From Alphaproteobacteria bacterium (GTDB lineage Bacteria; Pseudomonadota; Alphaproteobacteria; Caulobacterales; Caulobacteraceae): a stretch of DNA of 13,342 bases. Positions 1 to 9,153 of this stretch are shown one piece after another; within the stretch, counting starts at the first letter, position 1; each line of letters starts with the position of its first letter. Location of the stretch: NCBI GenBank assembly GCA_018895795.1, contig JAHINZ010000138.1, forward strand, positions 1 through 13,342. Reading direction: 5' to 3'. Under the pieces are notes generated by a model. The model was not told where the DNA came from. It did not search any database and saw only the letters and a list, made by a program, of their open reading frames with translations. The translations under genes were made by a program, and so were the position numbers.

Positions 1-372
1 GAGCGCTTTTCAGCTCTGGCGGCCAAGAACCCCCGGACGGGCGCGGATCAAGCCGAACGGTTCTCCGTCCTCGGCCCCGACGATCCGCGATGGGCGGGTT
101 TACGATCCCTCGCCCTCTTCGACCCGCGCTGTCTCGCGATCGAGGTTTCCGGTGGCCCCGGATCAATCCAACGAACAGGCCACCTTCGCGCCTCGCCGCG
201 TGACCGCGCGGTCCCGCTCAGCTTGATCCCCACCGCCGCATTGGGCCGGATCCAGGCGCCTCCCCCGCGGCGGGGACAGCAATGAGAATACGGGCGGTTT
301 CAGCGCCGAGGATTGGCGCGCTCAACTTTTTTGCAGAGCGTTGATTTTGTTCATATCAATTTCTGAAAGGAT
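1..372. other. Left-edge stretch without a supportable gene
   Basis: I find no convincing gene here. All three plus-strand frames stay open for about 200 bases or more from the window edge, so openness is only a by-product of high GC. The frame starting at base 1 runs to a TGA at 283-285, but its codons lack the strong G/C third-position bias of the mur genes and its peptide resembles no family I know. Bases about 325-370 are AT-rich compared with their surroundings. They contain a small hairpin (TTGAT at 341-345 with ATCAA at 355-359) and an 8-base arm at 318-325 complementary to 378-385. This could be the remains of a promoter or terminator region, but nothing fixes its role. Confidence 0.4.
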
Positions 373-396
373 GGGGATTGAGCGCCATCAATCCCC
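373..396. repeat. Short hairpin, 8-bp stem
   Basis: GGGGATTG at 373-380 is perfectly complementary to CAATCCCC at 389-396, with an 8-base loop. No T-run follows on either strand, so a role as an intrinsic terminator is not supported. It sits directly before the larger palindrome at 404-536. Confidence 0.5.
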
Positions 397-403
397 ACTC
401 GCC

Positions 404-536
404 CGTCATTCCCGCCCTTGTGGCGGGAACCCCTCTGTCCACCGCAGGTGCGGAAGGGGCGAAGGGCGCGCGCCCTTCGCTGGCGTCTCACGCGCCAGCT
501 GAACCAGGGGTTCCCGCCACAAGGGCGGGAATGACG
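404..536. repeat. Large palindromic element with 31-bp perfect arms
   Basis: Bases 404-434 are the exact reverse complement of 506-536. Each arm begins CGTCATTCCCGCC and is itself partly self-complementary (CCCGCC...GGCGGG). The centre holds a perfect 22-base palindrome at 459-480 and a smaller stem at 480-498. The motif resembles the dispersed CGTCATTCCCGC repeats common between proteobacterial genes. Transcribed from either strand it would fold into a long branched hairpin. No transposase is seen, so this is a non-autonomous repeat or a structured intergenic unit. Confidence 0.8.
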
Positions 537-586
537 GTTGAAAGGTGGGCGCGAAGCGAAAGGCCGAAGCGGCCAGGCCGCGCCCT

Positions 587-721
587 GAACCCCTTGGAGG
601 CGAGCTTGCTCTGGCTGACGGCCTCGTCAAGGACCGCCTCTGGCGGCCGCCTCGCGGCGACGCGAGAGCGTCGTCCTTGACGAGGCCGTCAGCCAGAGCT
701 CCAATTCCACCAAGGGTTTTA
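587..721. repeat. Second inverted repeat, 27-bp perfect core arms
   Basis: Bases 608-634 are the exact reverse complement of 673-699. Outside this core the similarity continues imperfectly: the ACCCCTTGG side near 589-596 faces CCAAGGGTTT near 711-720, so the whole unit spans about 135 bases. The 38-base centre is GC-rich and has further local pairing. It differs in sequence from the palindrome at 404-536, so two unrelated palindromic units lie side by side between the left edge and the gene at 860. No coding capacity is supported; bases 722-859 show nothing further. Confidence 0.75.
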
Positions 722-859
722 GGTCGGGCTGCACCCGCGTTGGCGGGTTAGCGGCGGACGAAGGGAAGCCGAACACTTCGTGAGCAAGACGAAAGTTCTG
801 GCCTAGACGCCTGCGCTGGCTGTCACTTAGCTCTTGGCTTTCAGGGACGGGACTTAATC

Positions 860-1456
860 GTGACGAGGTACACTCTATCTAAAGCCGATCTCGAAGCACA
901 TCTCGAAGGCGCAAAGCGACGCCTGGCAAGGAGTTGCGATGCGTTCGATGCAGGGGACGGCTACGCCGTCACTGAGATCGCTACCGTCCTTCGGTTAATG
1001 CTCCACGACAGCAAGAGTTCGAAATCCCTGCTGGGGCAATTAGGCCTCAAATCGAAACCATTTTTCGATAGCACACCAGACTTTGCAAGAAGGCCCGGTG
1101 GAACGGCCATAATGCCTGGGTTGGCGATGTTTCAATTGGACGACAAAGGCGTCGTTCCAATCGCGGCTGCTTTGATTCAAAGCCCTCGCCGGCGCATAGC
1201 CTTTAAGCCTTGGTGGGAAGCCAAGGTATGCATAATCGACCAGCTGGAATTTAGCCGGAGCGATTTGGTTTGGATGGTAGCAGGCAAGACAGGCGCTCAC
1301 ATCGACGCGGAGATCTCGACCGACCATCACGCTATTTCGACCGGAATCGGCTTGCCCTACCACGTCAGCACAGCTCAAGGCCCGGCCCCCATTCCCGACC
1401 TTGAGAAGGCGTGTACCCGGGGCATAGCCGCAGAAGTTCTTCTCACCCTTGCCTAA
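860..1456 (+). CDS. Conserved-type hypothetical protein, 198 aa
   Basis: I cannot name this protein. The 198-residue product starts with GTG; a weak purine-rich stretch (GGGACGG, 844-850) could serve as ribosome binding site. There is no signal peptide or membrane segment, so it is probably cytoplasmic. The N-terminal third looks helical and charged. A distinctive C-terminal block has WW at 118-119, FSRSDLV at 131-137 and GAHIDAEI at 145-152. From memory this recalls an uncharacterised family with a WW...(S/T)R-DLV...GGAHVD pattern, found in scattered environmental bacteria; that link is tentative. Codons such as CTA, AGG, AGT, AAA and TCT are frequent, unlike the strongly G/C-ending codons of the neighbouring mur genes. 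It converges on murD (42 bases between stops) and lies beside large palindromes. This fits an acquired cargo gene inserted at the end of the dcw block. Confidence 0.75.
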   Translation: MTRYTLSKADLEAHLEGAKRRLARSCDAFDAGDGYAVTEIATVLRLMLHDSKSSKSLLGQLGLKSKPFFDSTPDFARRPGGTAIMPGLAMFQLDDKGVVPIAAALIQSPRRRIAFKPWWEAKVCIIDQLEFSRSDLVWMVAGKTGAHIDAEISTDHHAISTGIGLPYHVSTAQGPAPIPDLEKACTRGIAAEVLLTLA

Positions 1457-1498
1457 GATCCGGAACGAGTGGGATGCAGCACAGGCTCACACAGCCCC

Positions 1499-2914
1499 CT
1501 AAGCCCGAACCGCCTTCGCCCCGATCTTCCCCAGCCCCTCGACCGCCGCCCTGAACGCCTCGCCCCGCGCTTCAAAGTCGCTGAACTGGTCGAACGACGC
1601 GCAGGCGGGCGAGAGCAGCACGATGGCGTCCTCGCCAGAATCCATCGCGTCCGAGAACGCCGCGGCCGTGGCCACCTCGATACTCCCGCACATCCGCACC
1701 GGGGCCTTGCCCTCCAGGCTGACGGCGAAGTCGTCGGCGGCCTCGCCGATCAGATAGGCCTTGGCCACGCGCGGGAACAGGTCGGACAGGCCGCCGATGC
1801 CGCCGGCCTTGGCGACGCCGCCGGCGATCCAGTAGAATTTGGGATAGCTGCTCATCGCCTGACGCGCGGCGTCGGCGTTGGTGGCCTTGCTGTCATTGAC
1901 GAAACGCACGCGGCCGATCTTGCCCACGGTCTCCATCCGGTGGGCCAGGCCCGGGAAGGTCAGCAGGCCCTCGACCACGTCGTGCGACGGGATACCGATG
2001 GCGGTGGCGGCGGCATAGGCGGCGCAGGCGTTCTGCCAGTTGTGGCGGCCCGGCAGGCTGCGGGCGCGCAGCAGGTCGGCCATTTCGGTGACCCGGTCGC
2101 CGGTGGCGTCGTACAGCACGCCCTGCAGGGCATAGACGCCCCGGCCCATGGCCTTGCCGGCGCTGATCGGCCAGATGGTGCGGCGGTTGGCGGCGGTGAT
2201 CTCGGTGCAGATCTGCTGGCACCAGGGATCGTCCACCCCGATGATGGCGGTGTCGCCCTTGCCCTGGTTGAGGAAGATCCGGCGCTTGGCGGCGATATAG
2301 CCGTCCATGCCGCCGTGACGGTCCAGATGGTCGGGCGAGATGTTGAGCAAGACCGTGGCGTCGGCCTTCAGGCTGCTGGTCAGGTCCAGCTGGTAGGACG
2401 ACAGTTCCAGCACATAGACGGCGCCGCCGTGCATGTCGTCCAGGCCCAGCACGCCGGTCCCGATATTGCCGCCCACCCGGGTGTCGCGCCCGGCCGCGGC
2501 GCAGACATGGCCGATCAGGGCCGTGGTGGTCGACTTGCCGTTGGTGCCGGTGATGGCGATGATCTTGGGCCGCTTGTGCGGCGGGGCGGCGTTGACCGTG
2601 CGGGCGAACAGCTCGATGTCGCCCAGGATCTCGACCCCGGCCTCCTGGGCCATCTTCACCGTCCAGTGCGGCTGCGGATGGGTCAGGGGCACGCCGGGCG
2701 ACAGCATCAGGGCGGCGAACTGGCTCCAGTCGGCGGCGCGCAGGTCGACGACCTTGAAGCCCTCGGCCTCGGCGGCGTCGCGGCCGGCCAGCTTCTCGTC
2801 CCACAGCGCCACATGGGCGCCGCCCGCCACGAGGGCGCGCGCGGCCGTCAGGCCGGTGCGGCCCAGGCCGAACACCGCGACGGTCTTGCCCTCGAAACCT
2901 CGGACGGGGATCAT
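1499..2914 (-). CDS. murD: UDP-N-acetylmuramoyl-L-alanine--D-glutamate ligase
   Basis: MurD adds D-glutamate to UDP-MurNAc-L-alanine using ATP, in the cytoplasm, as the second amino-acid step of peptidoglycan precursor synthesis. The 471-residue protein has the expected Mur ligase layout. An N-terminal UDP-binding domain begins VAVFGLGRTG (13-22). The central ATPase carries the P-loop GTNGKST (123-129) and LELSSYQLD (169-177). The C-terminal domain has NDSKATN (340-346) and the MurD signature LSPACASFDQF (434-444). Length and motifs are normal, with no sign of damage. The ATG at 2914 lies 13 bases after the mraY stop, and AGGGAG at 2922-2927 (minus strand) is a good ribosome binding site, so this is the one junction of the cluster that is not overlapping. 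It is the last dcw gene seen; ftsW, murG and murC do not follow. Confidence 0.97.
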   Translation of the reverse strand: MIPVRGFEGKTVAVFGLGRTGLTAARALVAGGAHVALWDEKLAGRDAAEAEGFKVVDLRAADWSQFAALMLSPGVPLTHPQPHWTVKMAQEAGVEILGDIELFARTVNAAPPHKRPKIIAITGTNGKSTTTALIGHVCAAAGRDTRVGGNIGTGVLGLDDMHGGAVYVLELSSYQLDLTSSLKADATVLLNISPDHLDRHGGMDGYIAAKRRIFLNQGKGDTAIIGVDDPWCQQICTEITAANRRTIWPISAGKAMGRGVYALQGVLYDATGDRVTEMADLLRARSLPGRHNWQNACAAYAAATAIGIPSHDVVEGLLTFPGLAHRMETVGKIGRVRFVNDSKATNADAARQAMSSYPKFYWIAGGVAKAGGIGGLSDLFPRVAKAYLIGEAADDFAVSLEGKAPVRMCGSIEVATAAAFSDAMDSGEDAIVLLSPACASFDQFSDFEARGEAFRAAVEGLGKIGAKAVRA

Positions 2915-2927
2915 GGCCTGGCGCTCC

Positions 2928-4039
<1,112 letters not shown>

Positions 4040-4040
<1 letters not shown>

Positions 4041-5515
4041 CAGCCCCGCCCCTCGAGATCCAGCGCCGCCAGGGCCTGGGCGATCACCCCGGCCTTGGAG
4101 CCGTTCGACCCCTTCACCATCACCACGTCGCCCGGCGCGATCTCCGCCGCCAGCAGCGCCGTTAACGTTTCAGTAACTTCCGCGTAGCCGCCCCGCCGAG
4201 TCGACGGAAGCGCCTCCCACAGTGATTTCATGTGGACGCCCGCGAGAAAAACGCGATCGACGTTCGCCGCATCCAGGGGCGCGGCCAGATCGGCGTGAAA
4301 ACGGGCGCTGTCGGGGCCCAGTTCGAGCATGTCGGTCAGGGCCACGATCCGCCGGCCGGCCACTTTGCGCGCGCCCAGGGTGGTCAGGGCCGCCTGCATC
4401 GACACCGGATTGGCGTTGTAGCTCTCGTCGACCAGGGTGAAGGCGCCGCCCGGGATCTGGACGACCCGCTCGGCGCCGCGGCCCTCGATCGGGGCGAAGG
4501 TGGCCAGGGCCCGCAGGGCGGTGTCGCGATCGACGCCCAGGGCCTCCAGCATCAGCAGCACGCACAGGCTGTTGGGGCCCCAGTGGACGCCGGTCTGCAG
4601 GAGTTCAAACTCGATCGGCTCGCCACGAATGACCGCCTTAACCACCGCTCTTCCCGGCGAAGGCCGGGACCCAGATTCATCCTGAGCGCCCGCCGCTCTG
4701 TCATCTGGGCCCCGGCTTTCGCCGGGGAGATCGGATGAAAATGAAATGAGCTGGGCCGTGCAGTCTGGCGACAGGCCGAAGCTCCACACCGCGGCGCCGG
4801 CCTTCTCGGCCTCGGCCTTCAGCATGTCGAACCAGGGATTGTCGGCGTTCAGCACCGCCACGCCGTTGGGTTCGAGACCGGCGAAGATCTCGGCCTTGGC
4901 GCGGGCGACGCCCAGCTCGCCGTCGGCGAAGTTTTCCAGATGCACCGGGCCGACCGTGGTGATGGCCACGGCGTGCGGGCGGATGAAGCGCGACAGCGGA
5001 GTGATCTCGTCGGCGTGGTTCATGCCGACCTCGAACACCGCCCGCTCGGTGTCGCGCGGCATGCGGGCCAGGGTCAGGGGCACGCCGATATGGTTGTTGT
5101 ACGACTTGACCGAGGCGTGGGCCTTGCCGGCCAGGCGCAAGCCGGCCTCGACGGCGCGGGTGACGCTGGTCTTGCCGACCGAGCCGGTGATCGCGCCGCG
5201 ACGGGCGCCGACGGCGCGCTCACGCGCGGCGACGCCCAGGCGTTCCAGGCCTCGGAAGGTGTCCTCGACCAGCACGGCGGGCACGGCGACGGGCTTGGAG
5301 ACCAGGGCCCCGGCCGCGCCCTTGTCGACGGTCTGGACCACGAACTCATGACCATCGCGCGCGCCCGTCAGAGCCACGAACAGATCGCCCGGTTCAATGC
5401 TGCGGCTGTCGATCGACACGCCGGTGGCGGCGAACGGCGCCAGCACCTGACCGCCGGTGGCGGCGGCGATTTCCTCACTGGTCCAAAGAGGGGCGGTCCA
5501 CAGCGGCTCAGACAT
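4040..5515 (-). CDS. murF: UDP-MurNAc-tripeptide--D-alanyl-D-alanine ligase
   Basis: MurF joins D-Ala-D-Ala to UDP-MurNAc-tripeptide with ATP, completing the cytoplasmic pentapeptide precursor. The 491-residue protein has an N-terminal domain with SIDSRSIEPGDLFVAL (34-49), an ATPase P-loop GSVGKTS (111-117), KSYNNHIGVPLTL (137-149), EVGMNH (162-167), HLENF (192-196), and a C-terminal part with DESYNANP (363-370) and VKGSNGSK (467-474). The odd feature is residues about 261-289, which are encoded by a palindromic repeat (4648-4735) and read as a polar Gly/Ser/Pro/Arg/Asp-rich segment beginning SDLPGESRGPDDR. It sits between LISFS and VVKAVIRGEP, towards the end of the central domain and clear of the motifs, so the enzyme is probably intact with an enlarged surface loop. 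The ATG overlaps the murE stop by 8 bases, and the gene ends on the mraY start. Confidence 0.96.
4648..4735. repeat. Palindromic repeat inserted in frame in murF
   Basis: Two arms face each other: TTCCCGGCGAAGGCCGGGAC near 4651-4670 and CCCCGGCTTTCGCCGGGG near 4710-4726. Each arm is itself palindromic around GGCGAARGCC. Bases 4703-4728 are identical over 26 positions, in reverse complement, to 13242-13267 at the right edge of the window, and the 4652-4688 arm also aligns with 13242-13279. The same repeat family therefore occurs both between genes and inside a coding region. The element holds no stop codon in the murF frame. Confidence 0.85.
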
Positions 5516-6965
5516 CGGCCATCTCCAGCGCGGCCAGGGTCTCGGTCACGTCGTCGAACGGGTGGTTGACGCCGGCCACCATCTGGCCCTGCTCGTGACC
5601 CTTGCCGGCCACCACCAGCACGTCGCCCTCGGACAGCTGGGCGGCGGCGGCGCGGATGGCGGCGCGGCGGTCGCCGATCTCGCGGGCGCCGGGCGCGGCG
5701 GCCAGGATGGCGGCGCGGATCGAGCCGGGCTCTTCGGAGCGCGGATTGTCGTCGGTGACGATGGCGATGTCGGCCAGGCGCGCGGCGATCTCGCCCATCA
5801 ACGGCCGCTTGCCGCGATCGCGGTCGCCGCCTGCCCCGAACACCACGATCAGCTTGCCGGCCGTGTGCGGGCGCAGGGCTTCGAGCACGGTCTCCAGACC
5901 ATCGGGGGTATGGGCGTAGTCGACATAGGCCTCGCCGCCGCGCCGTCCTCGGCCAACACGCTGAAGACGTCCGGCCGCGCCTTCCAGGCACTCCAGGGCC
6001 TTGAGCACGGCGGTCGCGTCCTCGCCCGTGGCGATGCACAGCCCGGCCGCGACCAGCACATTGCTGGCCTGGAAGGCTCCGGCCAGCGGCAGGGCGACCG
6101 GATGCGCGGCGCCGGCGACCTCGACCACCAGGGTCTGACCCTGCGGGGTGGGCGTGCGACTGACCAGTTTCAGCCCCTGCCCGCCCTCGCCCACCGAACA
6201 GACGCTCTGGCCCGAGGTCACGGCCGCGGCGGCGAACACCTCGAAGGCGTCGCTGTCGGCGTTCAGCACGGCCGTCGCGCCCATCGGCAGCAGGGCGTCG
6301 AACAGGCGCAGCTTGGCGTCGCGATAGCTCTCCATCGAGCCGTGATAGTCCAGGTGATCCTGGGTGAAATTGGTGAAGCCGGCGGCCTTCAGGCTCACCC
6401 CGTCCAGGCGGCGCTGATCGACCCCGTGCGACGAGGCCTCGACCGCCAGATGGGTGACGCCCATCTCCGCCAGCCTGGCCATCATCTCGGCCACGTCGGC
6501 GGCGTCGGGCGTGGTCAAGCCGGGCGGGGTCAATTGCAGGTCCGCCATGCCGGGACCGCTGACCACCACGCCCAGGGTCCCCATGCTGGCGGCCTTGTGG
6601 CCCAGCCTGGCGTAGATCTGACGACAGAAGCCGGCCACCGAGGTCTTGCCGTTGGTGCCGGTCACCGCGATGCAGGTCGCCGGCTGGGCGCCCCAGAAGG
6701 CGGCCGAGGCCAGGGCGTAGGCGCGGCGCGGATCCTCGACCTTGACGGTCGGGACCTGGAAGGTCTCCAGGCTCGACGGGCCCAGAACAGCCACGGCCCC
6801 CGCGGCGATGGCCCCCGGCGCGAACTGGGCGCCGTCGACCTTGGTCCCCGGCAGGGCGGCGAACAGGGTTCCGGGCCCGACCTTGCGGCTGTCGGCGGTG
6901 ACGCCGGTGATCACCGGATCCGGCTCGACATCGCGCTTGAGAAGCTGGGAAAGGGTCTTGCTCAC
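5508..6965 (-). CDS. murE: UDP-MurNAc-L-Ala-D-Glu--2,6-diaminopimelate ligase
   Basis: MurE adds the third residue of the stem peptide to UDP-MurNAc-L-Ala-D-Glu with ATP, in the cytoplasm. The 485-residue protein has TADSRKVGPGTLFAAL (23-38), P-loop GTNGKTS (103-109), TTPD (151-154), EASSHG (176-181), YAHTPDGLE (350-358), GAGGDRDRGKR (377-387) and KGHEQ (455-459). DNPRSEEP (406-413) matches the DNPR motif that marks enzymes using meso-diaminopimelate rather than lysine, so a Gram-negative type cell wall is predicted. I take the GTG at 6965 as start: it overlaps the ftsI stop as GTGA, has GGGAG about 7 bases upstream, and gives a normal N-terminus. The 3' end overlaps murF by 8 bases. Confidence 0.97.
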   Translation of the reverse strand: MSKTLSQLLKRDVEPDPVITGVTADSRKVGPGTLFAALPGTKVDGAQFAPGAIAAGAVAVLGPSSLETFQVPTVKVEDPRRAYALASAAFWGAQPATCIAVTGTNGKTSVAGFCRQIYARLGHKAASMGTLGVVVSGPGMADLQLTPPGLTTPDAADVAEMMARLAEMGVTHLAVEASSHGVDQRRLDGVSLKAAGFTNFTQDHLDYHGSMESYRDAKLRLFDALLPMGATAVLNADSDAFEVFAAAAVTSGQSVCSVGEGGQGLKLVSRTPTPQGQTLVVEVAGAAHPVALPLAGAFQASNVLVAAGLCIATGEDATAVLKALECLEGAAGRLQRVGRGRRGGEAYVDYAHTPDGLETVLEALRPHTAGKLIVVFGAGGDRDRGKRPLMGEIAARLADIAIVTDDNPRSEEPGSIRAAILAAAPGAREIGDRRAAIRAAAAQLSEGDVLVVAGKGHEQGQMVAGVNHPFDDVTETLAALEMADV

Positions 6966-8725
6966 AGGCCGGCTCCCGGATCGCTGTTGGAGGCGTTGGA
7001 AACGGTCATGATCTCGTGACGCCGCTGCACGCCCAGGAACGGGGCGATGCGGGCGATCACCCGGCCGGCCGCCGGCGCGGCCACCCAGCCGCCGGTCGAC
7101 TGGCCGTGCGAGCCGACGCTGCCGTGCGGCTCGTCCAGCAGGATCAGGACGAAATAGCGGTCGGCGTCCACGGGGCCGGCGGTGGGGAAGACCGCGGCGA
7201 AGGACGACACCTGCCGCTGGTGATTATAGCCGCGGATGCTGGGGTCGTACTTTTCGCCGGTGCCGGTCTTGCCGCCGACGCTGAGGCCCGGCACGTCGGC
7301 CTTGCCGCCGCTGCCGCCCAGGCCGGGCACCACATTGGCGCGCATGATCTTCAGCATCTCGGCCGAGGTTTCCTCGGTCACCGCGCGCGCGCCCTCGGGC
7401 CGGACGCCCGGCGCCATCTTGAGGATCGTCAGCGGCGTCAGGGTGCCGCCGTTCAGCAAGGCGCCCATGGCGCGGGTCAGGGCCAGGGGACTGACATTGA
7501 TGCCGTGACCGAACGAGGTCGAGGCCACGGCGTCGTCGTTCCAGACCTTGGGCGTCAGCGGCGAGGCCGATTCCGCCAGCTCGATCTTGGCCGGCTGGGT
7601 CAGGCCCAGCTTGCCGAAATACTGGCTCAGGCGCGGCCCGCCGATCGCCTCGGCCAGCTTGGCCGTGCCGATGTTGGACGAGTATTGAAAGACCTCGATC
7701 AGGGTCAGGATCTTATGCTTGGCGTGGAAGTCGTGGATGGTCCGATAGCCCAGCTTGAACGGCTCGCGGGCGTCGAAGGTCGAGGTCGGGGTGGCGACCC
7801 CGGTGTCCAGGCCGATGGCCACGGTGAAGGCCTTGAAGGTCGAGCCCATCTCATAGACCGCCGCCGCCGCGCGGTTCAGCCGCTGCTCGTCGGAGGCGGT
7901 TCCAGCCTTGTTGGCGTCGAAGTCGGGATAGCTGGCCAGGCCCAGGATCTCGCCGGTGTGGACATTGGTGACTACGCCCACCGCGCCCTTGGGCTGGAAC
8001 TCCAGGGCGGCCTTGCGCACCTCGTCCTCGAGGGCGGCCTGAACCCGGACGTCGATCGACAACACGGTGGGCCCGCCGCCGCCGGCCGCCTTGCGGATCG
8101 GCTTGTCCAGAGCGCGCTCGGCGCCGGCCAGACCCTTGCCGCCGCTGTCGACGAAGCCGACCAGGTGCGCGGCCGTGGCGCCCAGCGGATAGATCCGTCG
8201 GCCCTGTTCCTCGAACGAGATGCCCGGCAGGCCCAGATTGAAGATGGCTTCCTTCTGCTCGGGCGTCAGGCCGCCCACCACGAAGGTGCGGTGATCGCCG
8301 AACACCACCTTGTCCAGACGCTTGGCCGGGACGTCGGGCAGGGCCTTGCCCAGGGCGCGGCGCGCCTCGTCCTTGTCCCAGACTTCCTTGGGATCGACAT
8401 AGAGGGCGTAGTGGGTCAGGTCGACGGCCAGCAGGCGTCCGTCGCGATCGACCAGGTCGCCGCGCGCGCCCTCGGTCGAGGCCAGATAGCCGGCGCCCCG
8501 GCCGGGGTCGGTGATCAGGGCGGCGATGGTCGCGCCCACGCCCAGCACCACGAAGCACACGCCGAAGAAGGCCATCACGAAGAAGATGCGGATGCGGGTG
8601 TCGTCTTCGGGCTTGGCGGCGGCGCGCGAGCGCTCGAAGGCGTGCTCCAGACGCCAGACGCGTTCGACCAGCCAGCGCCAGGCGCCGGGCTGGAAACCGG
8701 AAGGACCCAGATTGGCCAGGCTCAT
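6962..8725 (-). CDS. ftsI: Septal peptidoglycan transpeptidase FtsI (PBP3)
   Basis: FtsI is the class B penicillin-binding protein that cross-links peptidoglycan at the division septum, working with FtsW and the FtsQLB complex. The 587-residue protein has a cytoplasmic N-terminus of about 45 residues, one membrane anchor (about 46-71), a periplasmic pedestal domain opening with ARGDLVDRDGRLLA (87-100), and a transpeptidase domain. The active-site motifs are all present: STFK with Ser295 and Lys298, SSN at 349-351, and KTGTG at 486-490. The position after ftsL and before murE is the classic one and separates it from elongation PBP2. The ATG overlaps the ftsL stop as ATGA, and its own stop overlaps the murE GTG. 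No ftsW is in the window. Confidence 0.96.
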   Translation of the reverse strand: MSLANLGPSGFQPGAWRWLVERVWRLEHAFERSRAAAKPEDDTRIRIFFVMAFFGVCFVVLGVGATIAALITDPGRGAGYLASTEGARGDLVDRDGRLLAVDLTHYALYVDPKEVWDKDEARRALGKALPDVPAKRLDKVVFGDHRTFVVGGLTPEQKEAIFNLGLPGISFEEQGRRIYPLGATAAHLVGFVDSGGKGLAGAERALDKPIRKAAGGGGPTVLSIDVRVQAALEDEVRKAALEFQPKGAVGVVTNVHTGEILGLASYPDFDANKAGTASDEQRLNRAAAAVYEMGSTFKAFTVAIGLDTGVATPTSTFDAREPFKLGYRTIHDFHAKHKILTLIEVFQYSSNIGTAKLAEAIGGPRLSQYFGKLGLTQPAKIELAESASPLTPKVWNDDAVASTSFGHGINVSPLALTRAMGALLNGGTLTPLTILKMAPGVRPEGARAVTEETSAEMLKIMRANVVPGLGGSGGKADVPGLSVGGKTGTGEKYDPSIRGYNHQRQVSSFAAVFPTAGPVDADRYFVLILLDEPHGSVGSHGQSTGGWVAAPAAGRVIARIAPFLGVQRRHEIMTVSNASNSDPGAGL

Positions 8726-9153
8726 GGGTGAACCTCCGGCGCCGGGGCGTCGTCCGGCGTCGCCTCGGGGGCGTCGGCGGCCAGGGCGGCGGCGTCGACC
8801 GGACCGGCGGGCAGCTCGATCGGCGCGGCGACCGCATGGTGGCGCGCGACGTCGACCAGGGCGTCCTCGGTGGTCTCGTGGTCGGCCGCGATCGGCCGCA
8901 GCCCCATGGCCACGGCCAGGGCCTCGATGCGGCGGGGCTGTTCGAGGAAGGCGACCTCGGCTTCCAGCAGACGCTTGCGGGTCTTCTCGTCCTCGATGCG
9001 CTGCTCGATCTGAGCGATCTCGTTGCGCTCGCCACTGGCCACGGTCTTGGCCAGATAGACGCCGGTGACCAGGGTCAGCAGCAGGCCCATGCCGACCACC
9101 TCGACCACGCGAAAGCCGCGCACCCGGCGATTGAACAGGCCCGAGACGCTCAC
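8722..9153 (-). CDS. ftsL: Cell division protein FtsL
   Basis: This is a small bitopic divisome protein that pairs with FtsB and FtsQ and helps activate FtsWI. FtsL sequences diverge widely, so the call rests on architecture and place. There is a short basic cytoplasmic N-terminus, one membrane segment (about 16-39), a charged coiled-coil stretch (about 41-72), and an IEALAVAMGLRP block (76-87) typical of the end of the FtsL coiled coil. It lies between rsmH and ftsI, where ftsL is normally found. Residues about 90-143 form an Ala/Pro/Asp-rich, low-complexity tail that looks disordered. The GTG at 9153 overlaps the rsmH stop as GTGA; the stop overlaps the ftsI ATG. Confidence 0.88.
   Translation of the reverse strand: MSVSGLFNRRVRGFRVVEVVGMGLLLTLVTGVYLAKTVASGERNEIAQIEQRIEDEKTRKRLLEAEVAFLEQPRRIEALAVAMGLRPIAADHETTEDALVDVARHHAVAAPIELPAGPVDAAALAADAPEATPDDAPAPEVHP

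Noticed and set aside
1..285. C-terminal fragment of a gene entering from the left, frame starting at base 1
   Set aside because: All three forward frames are open here for 200 bases or more, the third-position bias is weaker than in the real genes, and the peptide matches nothing I know.
404..699. CRISPR array or integron attachment sites
   Set aside because: The repeats are inverted pairs and not a series of direct repeats with unique spacers, and no cas or integrase gene is present.
4111..4117. GSVGKTS in MurF (residues 111-117) as a defective P-loop
   Set aside because: The Gly, Lys and Thr/Ser positions needed for ATP binding are intact, and variation of the residue before GKT is acceptable in Mur ligases. 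Coordinates given here are only nominal; the motif is at about bases 5165-5185.
5457..8731. Two long plus-strand reading frames (over 500 residues each) opposite murE and ftsI
   Set aside because: The peptides are Gly/His/Gln/Asp-rich with no recognisable motif, and the opposite strand codes for complete MurE and FtsI. Antisense openness is due to base composition.
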